Shown here in pieces: positions 1 through 9,689 of a stretch of 64,000 nt of DNA (its first letter is position 1; each line of letters begins with the position of its first letter). A model generated the notes under the pieces. It was not told the origin of the DNA. It was given only the letters and a program-made list of their open reading frames with translations, and ran no database searches. This stretch comes from Abelmoschus esculentus (Eukaryota > Streptophyta > Magnoliopsida > Malvales > Malvaceae). The DNA lies in assembly GCA_035048815.1 (NCBI GenBank), contig JAUCBN010000023.1, positions 2,983,501-3,047,500 of the forward strand, written 5' to 3'. Both the position numbers and the translations under genes were made by a program.

Positions 1-306
1 GAAAAGGGGTTCATTCCCGAACGGTACAGTTATATTCGATATCCATGCTATTTAGCTATACCTCAACACTAAAAAACTAAACTCTAAATCTTTCGATACC
101 GAAGGGGTCATAAAGACAAATTTTGTCCTTTCTCTTGCCATAGCTGCCAACATGGTTTTTGGATGATTCCAGGATTCCAGCATCATGCTTCACTTTATGA
201 AATCACCATCGAAGTGTAAGGGTCTTTTCCGTTCGACCTGTGACCCTTATAAATGAAAATTATCGGTTTTAAATTTTATTACATGGGACAAGGAAGGAAT
301 GAAGCT

Positions 307-612
307 ATGGAAAGGAAACGCACCAGAAAGCTCAGCTTAAATGCACCACTTTTCTCGACAAAGCGACTTTCTGGTGGATACATTAGCGATGGAGTTTCTC
401 GCACCAATTCCTTTGTGGGATGCAAAGATTCGAGTATTTGGACTGGGAACAGGTTCCTGGCAAGCCCAAGAACTTGGAAAGAAGTAACAGTGTAGATGAA
501 GCTGAAACGCCTCGGCAGACACCTCCACCAGGCAGATGGTATCCACCAAAAGAGGCAACTAATGTGGATTATGATCACACTCTAACTGAAGATGAAATTT
601 TAAGATTTGTCA
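307..612 (+). pseudogene. Frameshifted remnant of a WEQxPGKP (DUF688-like) plant protein gene
   Basis: Frame 1 from the ATG at 307 reads a basic N-terminus (MERKRTRKLSLNAPLF) and runs to CKDSS near 434. The coding signal then continues in another frame as DWEQVPGKPKNLER and TPRQTPPPGRWYPP up to about 590. The motif W-E-Q-x-P-G-K-P followed by a TPPPGRW box is characteristic of a plant-specific family of unknown function (DUF688-like); the family name is from memory. The two halves abut with no room for an intron, so a small deletion around 434-440 is the simplest explanation. Coding character stops near 612 and an AT-rich repeat with a GGGACGAAGC-type start follows at about 655, so the 3' part is also missing. 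A TATA-like TTATAAATG lies at 248-256. A sequencing error could explain the frameshift but not the missing 3' end. Confidence 0.55.
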
Positions 613-639
613 TTTTTAAACTATTTTATTCTCAAGTTT

Positions 640-1560
640 TAGGTCGTTGATCAGGGACGAAGCTGTGTTGAGGGTGGGGAGGGGTAATGGCCTCCACCCG
701 AATAATTCTTTTTTATTTTTATCTTTTAATTTAATTTTTTTTTAAATTATTTTTTATGAATTTGTCCCCTACTTTTAAATATTTATGTTTTATCCCTCAA
801 TCTAAATCCTGATTCCGTCCCTATGGTTGATATTCTGGTGTTCCAAATGTTATTTTGTTTGATCCATTAAATATTTTAGGTTAAGTGTAGAGTATTGTAA
901 ATCCTAAAATCAAAATATATTTTTATCTTAAAAAAACGAGTTATTAAAATTATGACCAAAACAAGATATAAAGATAGGTTTAGGCGTTCAAGACATTTTT
1001 TACGAAACATACATTGGATTTATGTTTAGGAGATAAAACCTTAAAAATTTAAATTTTAATCAGTTAACTAATTAAAATTTAATAAAAAAAAACTCTATTA
1101 AAATTTTAAATTTAAAAATTAGAAGAAACAAAAAATCTATTTAATTAATATATAAATAAAAATATAATTATACTAAAAAGTTTAAGAACAATTATCCTTC
1201 CTACACCATACATGATTTTATCTTTGATTTCGATGATCGTAATTAACGAGAAACAATAAAAGTGACGATAAACTTTAATTAAAGTTTAAGGTTAAATTTA
1301 TATTTTATTTTAAATTTATAAAATAAATTAAAAAATATTTTAACAAACGTGTCACTGTCGACAGAAATTTACAAAATAATGATTAAAATGTATTAAATCG
1401 ATAATATAAATGACAAAAATATAATTTTCAAAATTAATGACTACCAAAATGCAAAATCACATCGGCTCCCAGGCTTTCTCACTGCTGGCGGCCTCTTTTT
1501 GTATCCCTCAGTCTCACCATATCGCTCTCTAGTTCGAAAGGCCTTTCCTTTTTCTTTTCT
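640..1560. other. AT-rich intergenic stretch
   Basis: No open frame with coding character. The part at about 655-830 begins with an AGGGACGAAGC-type sequence, has a T-rich middle and ends with GATTCCGTCCCTATGG, so it resembles a short dispersed repeat; related text occurs near 37425-37500 and 62560-62750. The remainder is A/T-rich without recognisable structure. The 5' leader of the next gene probably begins around 1500-1580, where pyrimidine-rich, GC-richer sequence starts. Confidence 0.5.
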
Positions 1561-1603
1561 CTCATTTTGGCGCTCGAACTTGAAGTAAGGAAACCCTAGA
1601 AAA

Positions 1604-4515
1604 ATGGGGGAATCTACGAGAATGGTCGATGTGGAGAAACTGATATCTTATAGTGACGATCTGGTGGAGGTGTTGAAGGACGCAAGGGACATTGCGAACG
1701 TGAAACAGTGTTTCCAGCACTTCAACGATCTCCGCTCGCATTGCGATTCTGATTCCAAAGAGGTTTATCGATTGCTACAAGGTCTATTTCCTTTTCTGCT
1801 TCTCTTTGTTCCTGCAGAAATTAAGAGGAAAAGGATGAAAGTGAAGGAAGATCTTTTTTTTAAATGCAGAATATGAAGAAAAGATCGAAGCTTGCAAGAA
1901 GAAAACAGAGCAGGCAAAGTCCGAGGTTGTCGATGATGCTGAAATGGATTGTCTGCAGAAGGAATTCAAAGAGGAACTTGAAAAGGAACGTCTGCTTAAG
2001 CAGGAGCTTAGATAAGTATATGTATTTGTTGGAGTTTTTCTATAGATAGTTTTTAAGGTTTTGGTTTTATGGTGCTTGATTTTTTTTCTTAAATCTTCTT
2101 TTATAAGAACACGGCTATTGGCAATGAGATAATTGGGCTGGAGCGCCAGAGGGTTTCGATTGAAGAACAGAAGCAAAAGCTAAGGAAATTTGAGCAAGAC
2201 AAACTCAAAGAACAGTAAGTTCAGAAACTCCAATTTCTGTAGCAATTCATGTGTGGCCGTTCTTATACTGTTAACTGTTGTTTGTATGAATGTGTATCTT
2301 GGAAAAATAAGAGAACCATTTGACATGAATTTCTGAACTCAGTGTCTTGTGGTGTTAGAGAATGGCGGTGGACTGTTTGTGTTGGGACAATACTTCGTAT
2401 TTAGTTGGCTAGGAACATATCTTTAAAGGGTATTGGTGGGGTTTAAAGATATTGTTCTTGATTAAGTTTAGGTCCTTGCAGTGCATTAATGCAAATGGGA
2501 TTGGTGATGTTTAATTGAGTAATCTGTGTGGTGGTCTGAGCCAAGATCTATCTACTATGGTGACATATGTGAAATGAATTTAGGTAAGGAACATGGCTTA
2601 ATTATTAAGTTTGATTCAAAAAAAGTTGTTCGCTATGGTATGTCAATTTCAATCCCAGACCCTGGGTTTGGCAGTTTTGCTAAGATTGATAAGGCTATCT
2701 CTTCTGTTTGCTCACTTCATTTTTTATGTACCTAGGGAAATAAATCTTTTGCTGACGTTTTAGATTAGGGGGAGTGACTAGAGAGTATCTTTTTGAAGAC
2801 TCTATGATATTTCTGTTTGTTTTGTATGGTGTATTGCAGCAATATGTTTCCTGATGTTACTGCTAACCTTTTCTTTTCAGTTCTCTTTTATAAAATGATT
2901 TACTGATGTTGGGAAAAAAATGTTTATGCTTATTGTTCACACGACTGCTTGTTGTCTGAATGTATTATCTTAGGTTATTTGAAATACCTTGTTATGGACC
3001 TAAACTATTTTAAGAAAGAGTAGACCATTAAGTTAATTTCTATATCTATTTAAGGTTTAGGTTGTGATTTTATTTATTTTCTTGTTTCTTGATTATGCTT
3101 TTGATTTATTTCCTTTTAAGAATAGATTTCTTCTTTTATGTAATAAGAGTATAAGACGGATCCTTATTTAAAGGGACATGAACTAACATGATGAGAGATT
3201 TTTATAAACAATCCTAAAATATCTGGTTCTCTCTTTAACGAGTCCTAAGGTCTGTCTCCTTTTGATGAGCTGCAGTATGTTTGTGAAAGTATTGCTGAAA
3301 CCAAAACTCAACTGTTAGATGAACTTTGTGAAGGAATGGATAAAATAATTTTTGATAAACTGGTTAGTAACTCTATGGTAGATATGACGGTAGAGCTTTT
3401 ATCTGAAGTAAACCAAATCATAGCAGCCTCTACCAGTTTCCTTGTTATGAATTAAACTTTTCTAACCCCATTTTGACAAAAATTGTGGCAGACACAGCCA
3501 ATGCCATTTCCTTATCTTATTCATCAAACCTTTCTAAACTAATATTCCAGCAACCCATATTTTTCTTTAAACCCATTCCATAAAACCCCTTAAACTCTAT
3601 ATCAAGGAAGTTTAATGGCTTAACTTGCAAATATATTTTTGAAAATTGTGAATGCTAGTAAGAAGTTTGAAGAGATGTATTCCATGGTCTCAATGAATGG
3701 AGAATAAAATTATGGATTCCCCCACGACCCCCTAATGGAAGGGACCTTTGCCTGAGATTATCTTAACTTTGAGCTTGAGGTGAAGCTCCTTCTCCAGGGG
3801 GAATAATGTTGTGGGTCAAAACTATTTAAGGAAAAGCCATTAGTTAATTTTGATTCTTTATTTAAGGCTCAGGTTGTAATTTTATTTCTTATTTCTTGAT
3901 TATACTTTATTTTTTTATTTATTTTCCTTTTAAGAATATATTTCCTCTTTTATGTAACTGGACTGGTCCTTATTTAAAGGGACATAAAATAATAAAATGG
4001 AAAGCAGAATTTATATAAGAAACCCAGATAAGATCTAGTTCTCTCTTTTACTAGTCCTAAGGTTTTAGTCTCCCTTTGATGAGCTGAGAGATTTCAATTC
4101 CTTTCGACAAGCTGAGGTATCAATCCTAATATTTTATCATCCCCCAAAGTGTTGTAATGACTACTATACTTTTCCTGAGTTGTCTTTTCTCTAGTTAATG
4201 TCCAGAGTTTGAAATTGACTCGATATTCTTTCATCTTGCAGGAGAAAGCTTTCGATGTATGCATCGGTAACTAATATTATTCCGGACTTGGAAGACCAAT
4301 CCAAAATCTCCGGCCGTATCCTTGTGATAAAACATTCTTTCCCCCTAGCATCTTTTATATTCAAAGTTGTTTTTGTTTGCTTAATGAGATTCTCCTTGAT
4401 TAAACTTATCACAGATCTAGTTGATAGAGAAAAAAAGGTTGTTAAGAAGTTTGAATTCGACCCATCAAAGCTGACTACTTGTGATAGCCTATGGAAGATG
4501 ATAAATTCCCAATAA
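1604..4515 (+). CDS. SPC24: Kinetochore protein SPC24 homolog (intron-2 donor damaged)
   Basis: SPC24 is the partner of SPC25 in the NDC80 complex, which links kinetochores to microtubules. Exons by hand: 1604-1781, 1870-2012, 2108-2214, 4242-4315, 4415-4515, giving about 200 residues, the expected plant length. The N-terminal part (MGESTRMVDVEKLISYSDDL) is followed by a long charged coiled coil rich in E and K through exon 3 (LERQRVSIEEQKQKLRKFE). The C-terminal globular part includes MYASVTNIIPDLEDQ and FEFDPSKLTT. All other junctions close in frame. At intron 2 the text is CTTAGA|TAAGTATATG: it matches a strong donor GTAAGTAT with the first G missing. Using the next GT (2016) puts a TAA at 2013-2015 and truncates the protein to 107 residues, losing the globular domain. 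This is either a broken allele or paralog, or a one-base sequence error. Intron 3 is 2 kb long and holds an LTR-like repeat pair. Confidence 0.8.
2990..4112. mobile_element. Degenerate miniature LTR-type element (TRIM-like) in SPC24 intron 3
   Basis: Two direct repeats of about 285 bp, 2990-3276 and 3807-4092, share long tracts: both start with TGTT, then CTATTTAAG-like text, TTCTTGATTAT, CTTATTTAAAGGGACAT, a TTCTCTCTTT tract, and end at GATGAGCTG. They are separated by about 530 bp. A purine run (CCAGGGGGAATAA) lies directly before the second copy, where a polypurine tract belongs. This layout fits a terminal-repeat retrotransposon in miniature with diverged LTRs. The internal part has no gag-pol open frame. 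The exact 3' LTR ends and a target-site duplication could not be fixed by eye. Confidence 0.5.
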
Positions 4516-4569
4516 CCATTGCTCATACTTTCTTGGTTGATGTGTAACAAAAGCATGTAATGTTATGTG

Positions 4570-5380
4570 TTTCTAATGTCTCTACCCCAAACATTTTTAG
4601 TAACTAAATGTTTGGTTTTGTAGTGTTTCTTAGTTGACCTATGTGTGTTCAATGTTTGATGCTGCTATTCCAATAGCAACCTTTGTTTTGCAGATGAAGC
4701 TCAGTTACAAAATCTCCTTTCTGGTCTCAGCTTTAAGTTCATTGGACTTTGATGTAGGTAAAAGCCAACAACATATATCACATGCATTGGACATCTAAGG
4801 TCAACTATGGGTTGAGTAACAAACATATGGTTGCACACAAGCATTCGACTAAAGGTGGGGTCTCGTTACAAAACCCTTCCGTAATTAATATCGAAATAAA
4901 ATATTCTTATAATACAATTATATAATGTCAAATTTATTTTAATTAGTTTATAATCAACACCGAAATAAAATTTAATATTGAGAAAGAAAAAATATGTTCA
5001 AAAAGTATATTAATCCAATTTATAATATAAATATAATATTTAATTAATTTTAATTAATTTATTTTTAGAGGGTTTTCTCTAAATTACTTTTAGTATAAAT
5101 ATATATAATTATTTTGAGCTTGTTTATGAGTTTTTTTAATCGAGTTTGAATCAGTTCGACTTGATTTGTAAAAATTTTAAATCAAGTCGCGAATTTGATA
5201 GGGTATTTTTTAGCCTATCTGGCACCACGTTTGAGGTTGGTTTCTAAATCTCAACGAAATAATTTAGCATCAAAGGGTGTAGTTTGTTTTATTTGATATG
5301 AAAGTGTGGGCAGGTTGTTGGCGTTAAAATTCGAATGATATTTGTAGTTCCAGATTATTTTACCACTACCACACAAACAG
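4570..5380. other. SPC24 3' flank and AT-rich spacer
   Basis: After the SPC24 stop there is a possible untranslated or alternative 3' exon at 4694-4757 (acceptor TTTTGCAG, then ATGAAGCTCAGTTAC). Sequence from 4860 to 5340 is A/T-rich with a CGAGTTTGAATC-type segment near 5140-5190 that recalls the dispersed elements found at 23.2 and 53.8 kb. No other gene is visible. Confidence 0.4.
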
Positions 5381-5391
5381 AAACCGAAAAC

Positions 5392-5448
5392 ATGTGGCTT
5401 CAACTTCCTTCTACTCACAGACAGCTTCACTCCTCAAACTCCAGCTGA
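5392..5448 (+). other. Upstream ORF before the MATE start (18 codons)
   Basis: ATG at 5392 opens a frame that stops at TGA 5446-5448, ahead of the MATE start at 5502. The frame two bases further on (from 5394) is open all the way into the MATE protein and reads ASTSFYSQTASLLKLQ, which looks like a plastid transit peptide start. The uORF may therefore be a former start codon shifted out of frame by a two-base insertion (ATGTGGCT versus ATGGCT). Confidence 0.45.
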
Positions 5449-5501
5449 GCTCTCTCGGTCTCCATTGGAGTCGAAGAGACAGGCAGCAGCTCAATAAACC
5501 C

Positions 5502-8500
5502 ATGGCTGCCGCTGCCACTGTCTCACCCTTTCTCTCTAAATTCGATGTTGCAAAATACCCGTCTCATTCTCACAAGCTCTCTACAATTCGTCGTTTCTCA
5601 CTTTCTACTCCTCTTCCACATACGAAGGCATCTAAAAACAACAATTCCAGCACTGAGCTCGAATCCTCATGGCAAAAACAACCTAGGGAACCTCTGTCCC
5701 GTCTCCCTCACAAATCTGCAACTTTTCCTGAATTTGGCTGGTTAAGGTACAATTTTTCTGAATGCTAATAATTTATAGTCTTCCTATGTTGGTGGATTTT
5801 TAAACATTTGAGAGGGTTTTACAGAGATGGTTTTAAGATAGATGAGCTTGGTTTGGATATTTTATCTATTGCACTGCCTGCTGCGTTGGCTTTGGCTGCT
5901 GACCCCATTGCTTCACTTGTTGATACAGCCTTTGTTGGCCATTTGGGTACTCTTTTAATTCTATCATTCTTGGCATTCATGATCTTATCAAGCTTGAATT
6001 TGTAGCTTTACCTGATAATCACACTTGCCATATGCTTAACATTTTCCCTAAAAATGGAACAGTGGTTGCTAAGTTTTGGGTTTTGTGGTGCAGGGTCGGT
6101 TGAATTGGCTGCGGTTGGTGTATCAGTATCAATATTCAATCTGGTGTCAAAATTGTTTAATGTTCCTTTACTCAATATCACAACATCCTTTGTGGCTGAA
6201 GAGCAAGTATTAATTAGTAAAAGCAATACTGGTAATTTCAAGTGAAAGGATAATAAATAGGGAATTGCAATTTTACCATGATATTGTTTTCTTTGAACCT
6301 TTAATTAACTCTGGGCTTTTGGTATGATTAAGATGGTGAATTTAAACATCAAGGCAAGAAAGTTCTTCCGTCAGTATCCACCTCCCTGGCACTGGCTGCT
6401 GGACTCGGCATTGCAGAAGCGGTTGCGCTCTCAGTTGGTTCGGGGTTCTTACTGAATATCATGGGTATACCTATTGTATGTCAGGCTAGCTGATGTTTTT
6501 TTTTTTTTTTTTAAATTGTAAGGTCCGATTTGATAGTATATCTTATTCTGTTTCTTTCTTTTCCTTACCTTATTTCTTAGGATTCACCAATGCGTGGACC
6601 AGCTGAGCAATTTCTGACATGGAGGGCCTTTGGTGCCCCACCAATTGTCATTGCACTTGCTGCTCAAGGCGCTTTTCGTGGATTTAAGGATACTAAGACA
6701 CCTTTGTATGCCATTGGCAAGTATTGCAGCAGGCCTTCTGTTTCAATTTCTCTTTTTGTGCTGCTTATTTGAATTATATTCTACTGCAACACACCTCATG
6801 TGTTGGAGTCTAAAACATGGCCAGATCTATTTTCTCATCTGCAAAAAGCAACGACTTATTAGCCAGTAGCCAATGACCAAGAAAGATTGAAAAAGTTAGT
6901 TTCAGTTGATAAGCAGATCATAGGCTACATTTTTACCTTTATCCTTTTTCGTTTCGCTTCGCACGTTGAATATCTTATTTCAGATTCTAATACCCATTTA
7001 TTTACGTACCAGTTTGTAAACATGATTCCCTGTCAAGAAACAACCCCAACTCATATTGAACGACATTCTTCCATGTCAGAAAAGTATTCTAGTTTAACCT
7101 GTGGAACAAATATCATGTTAGAAGGTTAGTTATTGACTTGATGCTTGTAGTTAATTTCTTTGTTGAATTAACAGTTGCAGGCAGCTTACTAAATGCAATG
7201 TTGGATGCAATCTTGATATTTCCCATTGGTTTCGGTGTTGGAGGTGCTGCAGTTGCTACTGTGATTTCTGAGTATGTCAAAAATGTGGTAAACTTAATGA
7301 TTGATTCGAGTGTACTTGGCTCATAATGTATCTACTAATTCTGAATTTGCTGTTGATATTTTACTTCTAATAATGTTTTTCTTTTCTAACTAGATATCTG
7401 ATTGCTATCATTCTTCTCTGGGAGTTGAATGGGAAAGTTGCACTGATCTCTCCTAATGTTGACTGGAGAAAAGTTGCCCTCTATATAAAATCTGGTACAC
7501 TTATTGCCAGCCAATTATAGCAATGTTCAATTTCGCTTGATGTTCCCTGTATAAAAACTGTCTTGTCAGTTTTTGTGAGAAAGGGGCCATGGTGGCCGTA
7601 GATGCAACGGATGATGGTGGTTTGTGTGTGATAGGTGGTTAGGAATTTATTGTTTGAAGAAGATGAACAAAGATATTTTCCAGAGAGAACAATATGTTTC
7701 TCTGTATTTTCTTATTATTCTTGAATATCAAATGATTACAGAATAAACCTTTAAATAGGCTAAAATAGAGTTTTAATATAACTAAAATTATATTTATCTC
7801 TAATTTAAATAATATTTATTCCTAATTTAAATAAGACTTCTAATAAATCTAAACTACTAATTAGGAATAAACTCTAATTATATATTAAATAAAAAACTTT
7901 AACACTCCTCGTTAATTTAGACTTCTCTTCAAGCTTTAACACATCTTAGATAACTAACAGTTTTGAAGTAAATAGTCCAGGTCTATCTTATATGGAAGAA
8001 AATTGAAGCATAATCAAGTGAAATGGTAGCTTCTTTGGAATGCATTTTGAACAAATTCATCAGATTTACGAGGGATTAGATAAGTTGCTCAAGTAGTTTT
8101 TTACTTTACAGATATAATAGTGAAACCTGTTCCTTTCTTACATTGACATTCATTCTGTTCAAACCTTCGAGGTTAAAATATCTTAGTCATGAAATGCCTT
8201 AGATTAAGGCAAACCATAGCTATTTTTCTTGCAGATTTCAAGTATTTATTACGTTGAGTATCTGCCTATGTTTTATTATGTTTAAGCCACGTCAAATGAG
8301 CCTTAACACAGACAACCTCAAAAGTAGTTAAATTTTGAAGCCACAATTTTAGTATGAAAATGGTTATGGTACCTGCAGGTGGACTTCTTATAGGCAGGAC
8401 AATAGCGACCCTTGGAACTCTGACACTTGCAACATCACTGGCTGCTAGGCAGGGCCCAATTCCTATGGCTGGTCATCAGATTTGTGTACAAGTTTGGTTG

Positions 8501-9674
8501 GCGGTATCTTTGCTAACTGATGCTTTAGCACTCTCTGGTCAGGTAGCATGTCCTGCATTTTTCATTTGGAAGGCCAAATGTTGGATATTTATTGCTATAC
8601 CATATCAAGTAGCAGTAAATTAAAACTGCTCTTCTTTTTAGCTTCGTCTTAATCATCATTTTGGTTTCTGTGACAGGCTCTTCTTGCCACTAATTACTCC
8701 CAAGCAAATTTTCCACAAGCTCGCAAAGTGGTTTACAGTGTTTTGAAGGTTTAAAAAAGCTAGTTGTTCATTTCTTTGAAATTAATTTCCTTTTTATCTA
8801 ACTGAGCTAGTTTTGTTGTCTTGTCCCTTGATTTCCAAGCAGATTGGTTTGGTAACAGGATTTTCTTTGGCTGTTTTCTTATTAATTGGATTTGGAACAA
8901 TTTCTGGCTTATTTACAACAGATTCAGCTGTTCTCCAAATTGCCTGGTCGGGTACATTGGTAAGTGACCCCCTTGTATATGCTTTACATGAACTTGTAGA
9001 TGGGTTCTGGTTCTCAGAATCTTTTAGTCTCTAGCCACCTTGAAACACCCGCTTGAGTTTTCTTGCTATTCAAGATGAGTTTGGTCGAGTTGTTAACATC
9101 AGAAGGAATCCGCTTTCCAGAACATGCACCAAGTGTTGTGACTTATAGGCTTTCTGACATTGATGCTTTGCATGTAGTTTGTTGCTGGGTCTCAGCCAGT
9201 GAATGCCATGGCCTTTGTTCTTGATGGGCTCTATTACGGGGTTTCAGACTTCGAATATGCGGCCGTGTCAATGGTTGTTTCAACTTCCCTTCATGCTAAT
9301 CCATGACAAAACACGAGTTGGCTGTAATAATCTTTAACAAACTGATATGTTTGTCCAATGTGATTGTGTAGGTGGTAATTGGGTTGATCTCATGTGCATT
9401 TCTAGTAGTGGCTGATTCCTTGTTCAATCTTGGTGGCGTGTGGACTGGCTTACTTCTCTTCATGACCTTGCGTGTCGGGGCTGGATTCTGGAGGTAATCT
9501 AATCGAATCTGCATTTCCTGCATATTAGTTAGGAAGGAAGAAAAAATAAATATCCTATGACCATGATTACATTCATATGAATTCAAGATGAATGAACTGT
9601 TTAATACTAGGTTGAGCACAAAAACTGGGCCATGGAAAACGATTTACAGTGATAAGGAGAGAGGAACAGGATAA
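5502..9674 (+). CDS. Plastid MATE efflux transporter (DETOXIFICATION 44/45-like)
   Basis: MATE proteins export organic compounds by cation antiport; this group carries an N-terminal extension for the plastid envelope. Thirteen exons close in frame: 5502-5746, 5825-5946, 6094-6231, 6333-6475, 6581-6716, 7175-7271, 7394-7494, 8379-8542, 8677-8748, 8843-8959, 9178-9273, 9372-9493, 9611-9674 (538 residues). Residues 1 to about 80 are rich in Ser, Thr and basic residues, as in transit peptides. The MatE part begins with ALPAALALAADPIASLVDTA. A second half-repeat includes GGLLIGRTIATLGTLTLA. Family landmarks are FRGFKDTKTPLYA and GVSDFEYAAVSM. Intron 5 uses a GC donor (ATTG|GCAAGT) with acceptor ATTAACAG, giving YAIVAGSLLNA. 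The start at 5502 is the first in-frame ATG. Substrate cannot be told from sequence, and the exact DTX number is uncertain. Confidence 0.88.
7640..7935. mobile_element. Copia-like LTR fragment in MATE intron 7
   Basis: The 884-bp intron 7495-8378 contains text resembling the end of a plant Ty1/copia LTR: a motif like TTCTCTGTATTTTCTTATTATTCTTGAATATC, quoted here only by its parts (TTCTCTGTAT, then ATTCTTGAATATCAAATGAT), then TAAATAGGC, repeated TAATTTAAATAA and AACACTCCTC. No coding part or second copy is present, so at most it is a solo or truncated LTR. The assignment rests on recalled resemblance only. Confidence 0.3.
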
Positions 9675-9689
9675 GATTAAGAAGACTGC

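Noticed and set aside
1818..1869. Alternative acceptor CCTGCAG (1811-1817) for SPC24 intron 1
   Set aside because: It would make a 36-base intron, too short for plant splicing, and would change the frame; TAAATGCAG at 1869 gives the conserved EYEEKIEACKK.
1784..2176. Minus-strand open frame of 130 codons opposite SPC24 exons 2-3
   Set aside because: It is antisense to real exons and rich in Ser, Phe and Lys because of the complementary codons; no domain.
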